NCBI RefSeq assembly: GCF_003344965.1
Contig: NZ_CP031194.1
Span: forward strand, 1,984,001-2,048,000
Direction: 5' to 3'
DNA from: Streptomyces paludis
Lineage (GTDB): Bacteria > Actinomycetota > Actinomycetes > Streptomycetales > Streptomycetaceae
DNA: 64,000 nt
The position numbers were made by a program, and so were the translations under genes. This document shows positions 32,537-42,718 of this stretch, in pieces (positions within the stretch are counted from its first letter, which is position 1; every line of letters starts with the position of its first letter). Below the pieces are notes generated by a model. That model was not told the DNA's origin and did not search any database. It worked only from the letters and a program-made list of their open reading frames with translations.

Positions 32537-33123
32537 GCTTGAGGAGAATCGTCACAAGCGTCATCTTTTCTCTCTTACTGACGGCCTGCGGAACGGAACA
32601 GCAGGCGAAGGACAGGCACCCGAACATGGATATGAAGCAGGCCGGGAACCGGACCGAGGAACTACTCGACGCTACGCTCAACGCAGTTGAGCCACCGGTC
32701 GAATGGGGTTACGACACCTCCAACGAGACCGCGTGCAGCACCGGCCTCAACCTTCCGACCGGCACCACGTCGGTCCACCGCAACCGGTATGTCTCCACCA
32801 GAGTCTCGGAGCAGCGCCGGGGTAACTTCTTCGGCGTGATTCAGCGTTACTGGGAGAAGCAAGGGTTCACCATTACCAGCGTCAACGCCGACAGAGTGAT
32901 GCCCACCCTGAACGCCAGAACGCCCGACGGCTTCGCTCTGTCCCTCGGAGTGGGGGCGATCGGCAACGTATGGTTCGCCGGCGCCTCCCCCTGCGCCTCC
33001 GATTCCGACCTCACCTTCCCCAAGGGCACCCCCGACAAGCCCGGTGGCCCCAAAGGGCTGCCCGACCTCGTCCCCCGCCACGAGTCCCCCTTCTGGTCGT
33101 CCACCGAGCCGCTCAAGACGTAG
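32533..33123 (+). CDS. Lipoprotein of unknown function, candidate immunity protein
   Basis: A 196-residue lipoprotein: signal segment RRIVTSVIFSLLLTAC with the lipobox cysteine at residue 19. The rest is a compact extracellular domain (NFFGVIQRYWEKQGFTITSVN, FALSLGVGAIGNVWFAGASPC) that I do not recognise. Codon 15 (32575-32577) is TTA, so translation needs bldA tRNA. G+C is low for this chromosome in the first 350 bases. It is coupled to the hydrolase gene and its end overlaps the opposite-strand response regulator by 11 bases. Location and coupling suit a surface immunity protein. Confidence 0.6.
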   Translation: MSLRRIVTSVIFSLLLTACGTEQQAKDRHPNMDMKQAGNRTEELLDATLNAVEPPVEWGYDTSNETACSTGLNLPTGTTSVHRNRYVSTRVSEQRRGNFFGVIQRYWEKQGFTITSVNADRVMPTLNARTPDGFALSLGVGAIGNVWFAGASPCASDSDLTFPKGTPDKPGGPKGLPDLVPRHESPFWSSTEPLKT

Positions 33124-33802
33124 CACCCGGCACCACCAGCCCCGATTCGTACGCCACAATCACCAGTTGCGCCCGGTCACGCGCCCCGAGTTTGCCCATG
33201 ATGCGGCTGACATGGGTCTTCGCGGTGAGGGGGCTCAAGCCCAGCGCTTCCGCGATCGCCGTATTGGTGTGGCCGCGGGCCACCAGCGCGAGGACCTGGC
33301 GTTCGCGTGCGGAGAGGCGGTCAGGACCACCGGTCACGTCGGACGTGGGCGGGGGCGGGGGCGGGGTGCTCAGCACGCGGGCGATGAGGCGGGAGGTCGG
33401 GCCCGGGGACAGCAGCGCGTCGCCCGCCGCGACGGTTCGGATGGCGGCGAGGAGATCGGCCGGGTGGGTGTCCTTGACCAGGAAGCCGGACGCGCCGGCG
33501 CGCAGGGCCTCCAGGATGTGGTCGTCCGTGTCGTACGTCGTGAGGACGAGAATCCTCACCCCGGCGAGATCGTCGTCCGCGGCGATCAGCCGGGTCGCCT
33601 CGATCCCGTCGAGGTCCGGCATCCGGATGTCCATGACGACCAGGTCCGCACGGGCCGAACGGGCCAGTTCCACGGCTTCCCTGCCGGTGCCCGCCTGGCC
33701 GACCACCTCCATGTCGCCGGCCGATTCGACAAGCATCGCGAACGCCGCCCGTACCAGCGTCTGATCGTCCGCGAGCAGTACCCGTATCGTCGTCGCGCTC
33801 AT
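33113..33802 (-). CDS. NarL-type response regulator
   Basis: A 229-residue transcription factor. The receiver domain has acidic residues ADD near 12, phosphoacceptor Asp58 in VVMDIRMPDLDG, and the conserved Lys in GFLVKD. A LuxR helix-turn-helix occupies about residues 160-225 (LSARERQVLALVARGHTNTAIAEAL). ATG 33802 overlaps the stop of the kinase gene by four bases. Its likely target is the mmpL operon that encodes it. Confidence 0.94.
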   Translation of the reverse strand: MSATTIRVLLADDQTLVRAAFAMLVESAGDMEVVGQAGTGREAVELARSARADLVVMDIRMPDLDGIEATRLIAADDDLAGVRILVLTTYDTDDHILEALRAGASGFLVKDTHPADLLAAIRTVAAGDALLSPGPTSRLIARVLSTPPPPPPTSDVTGGPDRLSARERQVLALVARGHTNTAIAEALGLSPLTAKTHVSRIMGKLGARDRAQLVIVAYESGLVVPGATS

Positions 33803-35178
33803 CTCTCGTTCCCCCTCAACGGCAGTACCGCGGACACCTCGAAGCCGCCGCTCTCCCGCGGCCCCGCCAACAGCGTGCCACCGACGCTGCGGGCGCGTTC
33901 CCGCATCCCGATGATGCCGAAGCCGGAACGGGAACCGGAGCCAGTACCAAAACCGGAACCGCCACCGCCCTCGTCCGTGACCGTCACATACAGCGCCGCG
34001 TCCCGCGCCGCCACGGACACCGCCGCCCGCGCCTCAGGACCCGCGTGGCGTACGGAGTTGGTCAGCGACTCCTGCACGATGCGGTACGCGGCGGCCCCCA
34101 CCGCCGGTGGCACGGGCCCCGCCCCCTCCGTACGGAGGGTGAGCCGGGCCCTCGCCGTACGGGCCAGCGCGGGCAGCGCCGCGAGGCCGGGCAGCGGTCC
34201 CTCGCTCTCCCCGCGCGGGGAGAGGGCGTCCTCCTCCTCGCCCCGCAGTACCTCCAGCGTCGTACGGACCTCGGCGCGCGCCGTACGGCAGGTGCCCGCG
34301 ATGTCGTCCAGCGCCTTGGCCACCGCCGCGCGGTCGAGCCGCTCGGGGTCCACGGTCAGGATGTGCGAGGCCACCGCCGTCTGTACCCCGATCAGGGTGA
34401 TGGAGTGGGCCAGCAGATCGTGCAGATCCCTGGCGATCCGCAGCCGCTCCTCCGCCACCCGCCGCGCCGCCTCCTCCTCCCGCGTTCGTTCGGCCCGCTC
34501 CGCGCGGCCCTCCACGGAAGCGATGTACTGCCGGTATGTGCGCACATCCACCCCCCAGATGAGCACCGCGAGGAACCAGCCCGAGACACGCAGCAGCTCC
34601 AGCCCCTGGTGGGCGCTGATCGCGATCATCACCGTCAGGGCAAGGCCGGTGACCGCGCCGCCGATCAGCAGCGTCTGCCACGGGCGCACGATCGCGGCCA
34701 CGGTGTAGAGGGCGAGCAGCGCGCCGGGGACGGCGGCCAGATGGACGTAGTCGGCCGCGTGGTACGGCACGACGCAGACCACGACCGCCAGCAGCACCAG
34801 CCGCGGCCGGCTCCGGCGCCACGCCAGCGGGACGATGCCGCCGAGGAGCAGCGCCCAGCCGAGCCCGTCCGGCGCGCGGCCGTTTCTGACGGTGAGGGCC
34901 AGTACGACGGCGAGCGCGGCCAGGGCCGTCGCGACGAGGGCGTCGTTGCGCAGTCGGCGCCGACGGGGCACGGCCAGGGGGTCACGGCTGACCGCTGTCA
35001 GGATCCGCTCGCCGAGGCGTGGCCGCCGTACCTCGGCGCCGTCCCCGTCAGCCACATCAGCCCTGTCAGCCACATCAGCCCTATCGGTCCTGCCGGCCCC
35101 GCCGGCCCTGCCGGCCCCACCGGCGCCGGCCCCACCGGCCCCACCAGCCCCACCGGCCCTGTCAGCCCCACCCGTCAC
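33799..35178 (-). CDS. Sensor histidine kinase (NarL-partner type)
   Basis: A 459-residue membrane kinase. A Gly/Ala/Arg/Asp repeat region (first about 55 residues) precedes about six membrane segments (to about residue 215). These are followed by a HisKA_3 dimerisation helix with phosphoacceptor His253 in RIARDLHDLLAHSITL and a HATPase domain (QESLTNSVRHAG, GFGIIGMRERARSVGG). I chose GTG 35178 because it overlaps the mmpL stop (GTGA) and follows GGAA; GTG 35202 is possible. It has no large extracellular sensor, so it may sense the membrane. Confidence 0.9.
   Translation of the reverse strand: MTGGADRAGGAGGAGGAGAGGAGRAGGAGRTDRADVADRADVADGDGAEVRRPRLGERILTAVSRDPLAVPRRRRLRNDALVATALAALAVVLALTVRNGRAPDGLGWALLLGGIVPLAWRRSRPRLVLLAVVVCVVPYHAADYVHLAAVPGALLALYTVAAIVRPWQTLLIGGAVTGLALTVMIAISAHQGLELLRVSGWFLAVLIWGVDVRTYRQYIASVEGRAERAERTREEEAARRVAEERLRIARDLHDLLAHSITLIGVQTAVASHILTVDPERLDRAAVAKALDDIAGTCRTARAEVRTTLEVLRGEEEDALSPRGESEGPLPGLAALPALARTARARLTLRTEGAGPVPPAVGAAAYRIVQESLTNSVRHAGPEARAAVSVAARDAALYVTVTDEGGGGSGFGTGSGSRSGFGIIGMRERARSVGGTLLAGPRESGGFEVSAVLPLRGNER
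35076..35178. repeat. Gly/Ala-encoding imperfect tandem repeats in the kinase 5' end
   Basis: Imperfect 9-base units of the GCCGGCCCC type, next to a duplicated GCCACATCAGCCCT unit, encode GGAGGAGGAG and DVADRADVAD at the kinase N-terminus. The array is slippage-prone and may vary in length between strains. Confidence 0.6.
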
Positions 35179-37349
35179 TTCCGCAATGCCCCCGGCCACC
35201 ACATCCTCCGCCCCAGAAGTACCGCCGCCGACGTCACCAAGTACGTCCGTACCAGGAAGGTATCCAGCAGTACCCCGACACCGACGACGAACCCCAGCTC
35301 GGCCATCATCACCAGCGGCAGACTCATCAGCACCGCGAACGTGGCGGCCAGGACGATTCCCGCCGAGGCGATCACCCCGCCCGTCGTACGCAGCGCGGTC
35401 AGCGCGGCGGCGGCCGGTTCGGCGCCGGACAGCGCTTCCTCACGGATCCGGTGCATCAGAAAGATGCCGTAGTCGACCCCGAGCGCGACCAGGAACACGA
35501 AGGACAGCAGCGGCAGTCCGCGGTCCACCCCGCCGAAGCCCAGCACCGGCCCGAAGACCAGCCCGCCGAGCCCCATGGCCGCGCCCCACACCGCGACGAC
35601 CGCCACGACCAGGACCAGCGGGGCGACAAGGCTGCGCAGCAGGGCGATCAGGATCAGCAGGACGACGGCCAGGACGAGCGGCATGACGATCTTCCGGTCG
35701 TGCGCGCCGGCCCGGTCCAGGTCGAGCTGCTGGGCGCTCGGGCCGCCGACATGCCAGTCGTCGGCGCCGCCGCCGGCCCGGAGTCCGGCGCGCAGCGCCT
35801 CGATGGTCCGGGTCTCGCCGGCGGTCTGCGGCGCGTCCTTCGCGAAGACGATGATCTCGCTCCGGCCGGTCCCGCCCGCCGAGGGCTCGCTTCTGCCGGG
35901 TTCCGCCGACGCCACGCCCTCGGTGGTACGGGCCCGCTCCAGCGCCCGGTCCGCGCCGGCCGTCGGTCCGGTCAGGGCGATGGGCTGGCTGCCGCGCTCC
36001 GGATAGGCGTCCGCCAGGGTCCGCATCGCGGAGACGGACTCGGGCCGGTCGATGAAGCTGTCCGCCTGGGTGAGCGTGCCGGGCAGCCGGGACATGCCCA
36101 GCGCGAGCGCGCCGAGCAGAACGGCGCCCGCCGCCAGCACCACCGCCGGCCGGCGCCCCGCCGAGCCGCCCATCGCCGCGAAAAGGGAACGCCGTGACGG
36201 ACGTCGGGCGGCGTCCCCGGGACCGGCACCGCGCCCCTGGTCGGCGCCGTACGCCGGAACCAGCGGCCAGAAGACCCGGCGGCCCAGGAGTACGAGTACG
36301 GCGGGCAGCAGCGTCAGCATCGCGGCCAGCGCGCAGAGCACGCCGACCGCGCCGACGGGACCCAGGCCGCGCATGTTGTTCAGATCGGCGGCGAGCAGGC
36401 ACAGCAGCCCCAGCGCCACGGTGCCCGAGGAGGCGAGCACGGCCGGCCCGCTGCCGCGGAGGGCCGCGCGCATCGCGTCGTACACGTCCGGGGTACGCCG
36501 CAGCTCCTCGCGGTAACGGGCGACGAGCAGCAGCGCGTAGTCCGTCCCCGCGCCGAAGACCAGCACGGTCATGATTCCGGCGCTCTGGCTGGTCACCGTG
36601 AGGTCCATGCCCTGGACGACGCCGTAGACCAGCGCCCGGGCCGTGAAGGCGGCCACCCCGACCACGGCCAGCGGAACGAGCCAGAGGAACGGGCTGCGGT
36701 ACGTGAGGATCAGCAGGACCGCGACGACGAGCACGGTCGCGATCATCAGTGTGCCGTCGAGTGTCTCGAAGACGCCCGTCGTATCGGTGCGCAGGGCGCC
36801 CGGCCCGCCGACCTCGACGCTCAGCCCGTCCGCGCGGAGACCGCTCGACACCGTCTTCCGTACGCCGTCGACGAACGCGGCCCGCGCGTCCTCGTCGCTC
36901 CCCGGCTCGGTGGTCGACACCGGGACCATGAGGGTGGTGCCGTCCTCGGACGGTACGGCGACGGGGGTGCCCCGGTCCGTGAGCCGGTGCGCGGCGGCCA
37001 CCGCGGCGATCTGCCGCTCGGCCGTGCGCCGGTCGGCGGCGGTGAGCCCGGCGTCGCGGTGGTAGACGAGCACGAGATCGGTGGACTCCCCACCGGGCAG
37101 CCGCTGCTGGACGGTGGCGACCTGCGTGGAGTCCGCGTTCGCCGGCAGATAGTCCACGACGCTGTCACGCTGTACGTCGCCGAGCTTGCCGGCGAAGGGC
37201 GCGGCCACGGCGAGCACGAGTATCCAGAGCGCGAGGACGGCCCAGGGCAGCGCCCTGCGGCGCCCGCGCGGCGGCGGCCCGGCCGATGGCACCTCCGGCG
37301 TCGGTGCGGACTCCCGCGCTACGGATGGCGATGCCGGTACAGCCCTCAT
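35175..37349 (-). CDS. MmpL-type RND exporter
   Basis: A 724-residue inner-membrane RND-family protein with two repeats, each one helix, a large extracellular loop and five helices. Key segments are VVDYLPANADSTQV, the proton-relay helix FGAGTDYALLLVARYREEL and its second-half counterpart FLVALGVDYGIFLMHRIREE. MmpL proteins export lipids or lipid-like compounds. ATG 37349 follows GGAGG. The three genes mmpL-kinase-regulator are coupled by four-base overlaps, suggesting a self-regulated envelope-stress or antibiotic response. Confidence 0.91.
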   Translation of the reverse strand: MRAVPASPSVARESAPTPEVPSAGPPPRGRRRALPWAVLALWILVLAVAAPFAGKLGDVQRDSVVDYLPANADSTQVATVQQRLPGGESTDLVLVYHRDAGLTAADRRTAERQIAAVAAAHRLTDRGTPVAVPSEDGTTLMVPVSTTEPGSDEDARAAFVDGVRKTVSSGLRADGLSVEVGGPGALRTDTTGVFETLDGTLMIATVLVVAVLLILTYRSPFLWLVPLAVVGVAAFTARALVYGVVQGMDLTVTSQSAGIMTVLVFGAGTDYALLLVARYREELRRTPDVYDAMRAALRGSGPAVLASSGTVALGLLCLLAADLNNMRGLGPVGAVGVLCALAAMLTLLPAVLVLLGRRVFWPLVPAYGADQGRGAGPGDAARRPSRRSLFAAMGGSAGRRPAVVLAAGAVLLGALALGMSRLPGTLTQADSFIDRPESVSAMRTLADAYPERGSQPIALTGPTAGADRALERARTTEGVASAEPGRSEPSAGGTGRSEIIVFAKDAPQTAGETRTIEALRAGLRAGGGADDWHVGGPSAQQLDLDRAGAHDRKIVMPLVLAVVLLILIALLRSLVAPLVLVVAVVAVWGAAMGLGGLVFGPVLGFGGVDRGLPLLSFVFLVALGVDYGIFLMHRIREEALSGAEPAAAALTALRTTGGVIASAGIVLAATFAVLMSLPLVMMAELGFVVGVGVLLDTFLVRTYLVTSAAVLLGRRMWWPGALRK

Positions 37350-37489
37350 CCGGGCCCCCTCCTGGACGGTGTGTCCGGTCCCGCGCGGGACCGGATCGGT
37401 CCTGACCAGACTCCCGTCCGGGGAGGGGTGAATCGTCGCGCGCACGGCTGACTTCGCCGTTACTGCCAGGGGTGGCTCCGGCCCCGTAC

Positions 37490-37505
37490 TACTCCTCGGG
37501 GAGTA
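37490..37505. terminator. Weak hairpin between the TerB-like and mmpL genes
   Basis: TACTCC and GGAGTA pair across a TCGG loop, 37 bases after the TerB-like stop. The stem is only 6 bp; it may be a modest terminator. Confidence 0.3.
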
Positions 37506-37541
37506 CAGCGGGTCCGAGGGGTACGGAGGGGGCGCTCCGCC

Positions 37542-38237
37542 TCAGGACGGTGTTCCCGACGCCGCCAGCAGCAGCCGTTCCGTGTCGGCCGCGCGCAGTT
37601 GGAGCGCGCCGCCGACCGTGGACAGCACCTCGCGCTCCGGTGGGCTGTACGCCCCGTCGGCCAGCGCGATCCGCGCGCCCTGGAGCAGGATCGACTCGCG
37701 GCCCGCCGGGGCCAGATGGGGTGCCAGGGGCTCCAGTGCCTCGTGCAGTTCGATGGCGAGGGCCGCGCCGCACGGGCCGGGCTCGGCGAGGAAGCGGCCG
37801 GTGTCCTCCGCGAGGGCGTCGACGAGGTCCGTCAGCCGGTCCTCCGTACAGTCCTCGAAGCCGGCCGCGCGTACGGTCAGCACGGCGGTCTCCCTGACCG
37901 TACGGGACGAGGTGCCGCCGGCGGCGAGGACGGCGAGCGCGACGGTGTGGACGGCGTCCCGGAGCATCGCGGAGAAGCGGATGGTGGTGGGGTGGTCGAG
38001 GACGTCCATGCCGAAGTGGGCGTGGCAGGCCGCGCATTCGACCACGGGCCCGGCGACCCCGCGCGAGAGCAGCGGGACACCGAGGACGGTGAAGCGGCGA
38101 CGGCCGGTGCGTCGGCGGTAGTTGCGGTCGCCCCCGCAGTCGGGGCAGAAGAACTCTCCGTCGCCGATGGTGTTCCAGGACGTCCGGATGCCGCAGACGC
38201 GCAGTTTCCAGCCGCTTGCTCGTGGGGTTGGCAGCAC
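37542..38237 (-). CDS. TerB-like protein with zinc ribbon
   Basis: A 231-residue cytoplasmic protein. The first part has a zinc ribbon (FFCPDCGGDRNYRRRTGRRRF then VECAACHAHFG), and the second half is an all-helical TerB-like domain (LLQGARIALADGAYSPPEREVL). TerB domains occur in tellurite/stress-associated proteins, but this stand-alone form has no assigned function. GTG 38237 follows GGAGG at eight bases; a GTG three codons earlier overlaps that site. Confidence 0.78.
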   Translation of the reverse strand: MLPTPRASGWKLRVCGIRTSWNTIGDGEFFCPDCGGDRNYRRRTGRRRFTVLGVPLLSRGVAGPVVECAACHAHFGMDVLDHPTTIRFSAMLRDAVHTVALAVLAAGGTSSRTVRETAVLTVRAAGFEDCTEDRLTDLVDALAEDTGRFLAEPGPCGAALAIELHEALEPLAPHLAPAGRESILLQGARIALADGAYSPPEREVLSTVGGALQLRAADTERLLLAASGTPS

Positions 38238-38343
38238 GTCGCGCACCTCCGTAACGCTCCGGCATCATTGCCGCGTTGACGTGATGTTAGCCACATCTTG
38301 GAGGTGGCGTCAGCACCGCGGCGTGAGATCGCCACGACATGGC

Positions 38344-38378
38344 CGAACCCCGCCCACCGGAGTGGCGGACGGGGTTCG
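38344..38378 (-). terminator. Terminator after leuA
   Basis: CGAACCCCG and CGGGGTTCG pair, with a second inner CCAC/GTGG helix, 50 bases after the leuA stop. A smaller 7-bp GCCGGCC hairpin (38403-38422) lies even closer to the stop. Confidence 0.7.
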
Positions 38379-38428
38379 TGGGACGGAGCCGGGGACGGCG
38401 GGGCCGGCCGGGGTCGGCCGGCCGGGGT

Positions 38429-40282
<1,854 letters not shown>

Positions 40283-40291
<9 letters not shown>

Positions 40292-40330
40292 CTCGCCGCG
40301 GCAGCTAAGGAGAAGCAGCCCGATACGCAT
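40283..40330 (-). CDS. leuA leader peptide
   Basis: A 15-residue reading frame, MRIGLLLLSCRGEGL, with four consecutive leucine codons (CTG CTT CTC CTT). It ends 90 bases before the leuA start. Such leucine-rich leaders let ribosomes stall when leucyl-tRNA is scarce and change the folding of the downstream RNA. The flanking hairpin arms support this. It is too short to rest on coding statistics, but the Leu run and position are persuasive. Confidence 0.8.
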
Positions 40331-40533
40331 GATGTTCCGCAGCTTAGCGGAGGCACGCCGTCCGCGCGGGTCCGTATCAGCATGCGGGACCGGCGGGCGG
40401 AACGCGAACGGCTTCCGCGACCCCCTCCACAGAGAGTCAGGATTTAACCACCGAACGACGCGGGATCACTCCATTTCAGCAACCTTGGTCGCAATGGGTG
40501 ACATGGGCTCCACGGAGTGCCACATTGGCCCGT
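40331..40533. promoter_or_regulatory. Divergent leuA / metalloprotease promoter region
   Basis: Part of the only gap longer than 300 bases (40193-40533). The leuA side is occupied by the leader and attenuator; the remaining 200 bases must hold both promoters. I see no confident -35/-10 pair, operator or further reading frame here. Confidence 0.4.
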
Positions 40534-41664
40534 ATGGACGCCATCGCTCCCGACACCGACACCGGCATCGCCGCTGTCGCTCCCGTCGTTCCCGTCGCTC
40601 CCGTTTTCTGCACCATTGTGCCGCCTCATGTGCTCGACAAGCTGGCGCAGGCCGAGGACCCGGAGGTCTCCGGGCCCGCCCGGCGGACCCTGGAGGCGGA
40701 CTCCGCCCAGCGCACCCGCCGCCGGCTGACCACGGTCGTCGGCACCCGCGCGCCGGACGCCCCGGCCGCGCCGGCGGACGGCACGGCCGCCGCCTCCGGA
40801 GAGCCCCGCCGCACCATCTACGACTGCGGCCACCGGACCGCGCTGCCGGGGAAGAAGGTACGGGCCGAGGGCACCCCGCCCGGCCAGGACGCCACCGTCA
40901 ACCGGGCGTACGCCGGACTCGGCGCGACGTTCGAGCTGCTGCTGAGCGCGTACGGCCGTGACTCGCTGGACGGCGCCGGCCTGCCGCTGATCGCCAGCGT
41001 CCACTACAGCCGCGACTACAACAACGCCTTCTGGGACGGCGACCAGATGGTGTTCGGCGACGGGGACGGGCAGATCTTCCTCGACTTCACGATCCCGGTC
41101 GACGTGATCGGCCACGAGCTGGCCCACGGCCTCACCCAGTACACCGCCAACCTCGCCTACTTCGGCCAGCCCGGCGCGCTCAACGAATCGGTCTCGGACG
41201 TCTTCGGCGCGCTGGTCAAGCAGTACACCCTGGACCAGACCGCCGAGCAGGCCGACTGGCTGATCGGCGAGGGCCTGCTCGCCCCCGGCGTCAACGGGGT
41301 CGCGCTGCGCTCCATGAAGGCCCCGGGCACGGCGTACGACGACCCGGCCCTCGGCAAGGACCCGCAGCCGGCGACCATGGAGAACTACGTCCGGACGAGC
41401 CGGGACAACGGCGGGGTCCACATCAACTCCGGCATTCCCAACCACGCGTTCTACCTCTTCGCCACCCGGCTGGGCGGCAAGGCGTGGGAGCGCGCGGGCC
41501 AGGTCTGGTACGACGTGCTGACCAGCGGCGAGCTGACGGTCGACGCGGACTTCAAGGACTTCGCCCGCCAGACCCTCGCGGCGGCACGGGCACGCTACGG
41601 CGACGCGGCGGAGCTGGAGGCCGTGACCAAGGCGTGGTCCCAGGTCGGGGTGGCCGTGGAATAG
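40534..41664 (+). CDS. M4-family (thermolysin-like) metalloprotease
   Basis: A 376-residue zinc endopeptidase of the protealysin-like type: it lacks a signal peptide and has only a short propeptide-like N-terminus (PVFCTIVPPHVLDKLAQ). The zinc site HELAH begins at His194, with the third ligand in GALNESVSD (Glu218). SRDYNNAFWDGDQMVFGDGDG before it, and GGVHINSGIPNHAFYLFA (with the catalytic His) after it, complete the M4 pattern. ATG 40534 is chosen over GTG 40498. The emfourin gene follows by 34 bases, so enzyme and inhibitor are probably co-transcribed. Confidence 0.92.
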   Translation: MDAIAPDTDTGIAAVAPVVPVAPVFCTIVPPHVLDKLAQAEDPEVSGPARRTLEADSAQRTRRRLTTVVGTRAPDAPAAPADGTAAASGEPRRTIYDCGHRTALPGKKVRAEGTPPGQDATVNRAYAGLGATFELLLSAYGRDSLDGAGLPLIASVHYSRDYNNAFWDGDQMVFGDGDGQIFLDFTIPVDVIGHELAHGLTQYTANLAYFGQPGALNESVSDVFGALVKQYTLDQTAEQADWLIGEGLLAPGVNGVALRSMKAPGTAYDDPALGKDPQPATMENYVRTSRDNGGVHINSGIPNHAFYLFATRLGGKAWERAGQVWYDVLTSGELTVDADFKDFARQTLAAARARYGDAAELEAVTKAWSQVGVAVE

Positions 41665-41698
41665 CCGTCACCGCCCTCCACGTACTAGAACAGGACCC

Positions 41699-41965
41699 AT
41701 GCGTATCCAAGTACGGCGTACGGGCGGCTTCGCGGGAATCGAGCGCAGGTCCGAGGTGGACACCACGGACCTGCCCGATGCCGAAACCTGGCGACAACTG
41801 GCCGAACACGCCATGACCGGCGCCCAGAACACCCCGCCGCAAGGCGTGCCGGACGGCTTCAGCTACCGGATCACGATCGACGACCACACATTCCACTGCA
41901 CGGACCCGAACCTGACGGACGCGCAACGGGCACTGATCTCACGCGTCCTCAAGGAGGGCGCGTAG
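41699..41965 (+). CDS. Emfourin-type inhibitor of the adjacent M4 protease
   Basis: An 88-residue cytoplasmic protein (MRIQVRRTGGFAGIERRSEVD ... PDGFSYRITIDDHTFHCTD ... RALISRVLKEGA in parts). It has the size, layout and location of emfourin, the protein inhibitor of protealysin-like M4 peptidases that is encoded next to them. It would keep the intracellular protease inactive until release. Established for protealysin; for this pair it is inference from family and neighbourhood. Confidence 0.85.
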   Translation: MRIQVRRTGGFAGIERRSEVDTTDLPDAETWRQLAEHAMTGAQNTPPQGVPDGFSYRITIDDHTFHCTDPNLTDAQRALISRVLKEGA

Positions 41966-41985
41966 CCGTCACCCCCGCCCAGCCG

Positions 41986-42003
41986 ACCATATCGCGGTAT
42001 GGT
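41986..42003. promoter_or_regulatory. Operator of the toxin-antitoxin pair
   Basis: ACCATA and TATGGT pair across TCGCGG immediately before the antitoxin ATG at 42010. Type II antitoxins typically bind such palindromes to repress their own operon. Confidence 0.5.
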
Positions 42004-42009
42004 AGCTGT

Positions 42010-42270
42010 ATGGCCACCAAGAAGATCACCATCACGCTCCCCGAAGAGCTGGTCAAAGCAGCTAAGGGCTTCACCGACAACCTCTCCGGATACGCGGCGG
42101 AGGCTCTGGCCCGAAGAATTCGCAACGAGCTTCTCTCCGAGGAGATCCGCCGGTACGAGGAGGAACACGGCGCCTTCACGGAGGAGGAGCAGACGGAAGC
42201 GGACGCGATCCTGCACGGATGGCTCCAGCCCGACGCGAATCCCGTGCAAGAGACAAGGAACGCAGCGTGA
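42010..42270 (+). CDS. Antitoxin of a type II (PIN) module
   Basis: An 86-residue acidic protein. Its N-terminus MATKKITITLPEELVKAA resembles a ribbon-helix-helix DNA-binding start, followed by a Glu-rich helix (LLSEEIRRYEEEHGAFTEEEQ) expected to wrap the toxin. ATG 42010 sits directly after the operator palindrome; no clear Shine-Dalgarno is present. It overlaps the toxin gene by four bases (GTGA). Confidence 0.85.
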   Translation: MATKKITITLPEELVKAAKGFTDNLSGYAAEALARRIRNELLSEEIRRYEEEHGAFTEEEQTEADAILHGWLQPDANPVQETRNAA

Positions 42271-42668
42271 ACCGGACAGTCTCCGCTCTTGTGCTCGACT
42301 CGGAGGGGTTCTCCGCCTGGATCATGGAGGACCGCAAGGTCGGTCGTCTCATCGACTCCGCACAGCGGAACGAAACGGACCTCGTGATCAGCGCCAATAC
42401 GATCATTGAGGTCACTCACGCGGGTACGAAGATGAGCCGACTGAACTGGCTCCTCTCACGCGTGAAAGTGGAGCCCGTCACCGAGAACAGCGCCAAGGCC
42501 GCGGCGCGGTTACTCAAGGACGCGGGGCTCCACGGCCACAAGTACGCCATCGACGCCACCGTGGCTGAGGTGGCTCTCCGTCAAGAAGGACACATCGCGC
42601 TGCTGACCTCGGACATCGACGACATGGCCAAACTCTGCGGCGACCGCGTACATCTGATCGCGGTCTGA
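42267..42668 (+). CDS. PIN-domain toxin (VapC-like ribonuclease)
   Basis: A 133-residue putative RNase. PIN-fold acidic residues are in LVLDSEGFS (Asp11), NTIIEVTHA (Glu), YAIDATVAEVAL (Asp) and TSDIDDMAKL (Asp), which form the Mg2+ site that cleaves RNA. It has a TTA codon at position 82 (42510-42512), so full-length toxin needs the bldA tRNA. GTG 42267 overlaps the antitoxin stop. No further copies are in the window. Confidence 0.88.
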   Translation: MNRTVSALVLDSEGFSAWIMEDRKVGRLIDSAQRNETDLVISANTIIEVTHAGTKMSRLNWLLSRVKVEPVTENSAKAAARLLKDAGLHGHKYAIDATVAEVALRQEGHIALLTSDIDDMAKLCGDRVHLIAV

Positions 42669-42695
42669 GAAATCCGTCCGGCCAGTGGCCGCTAA

Positions 42696-42718
42696 AAGCC
42701 CAGCTTGCGCAGCTGTTT
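42696..42718. repeat. Displaced duplicate of the era 3' end (copy 1)
   Basis: A 23-base exact match to 42824-42846, which carries the final codons of era. Here, read on the minus strand, it still encodes KQLRKLGF followed by a TAG stop, but it is not joined to an era reading frame. The adjoining four bases differ at one position (C for G). Confidence 0.85.
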
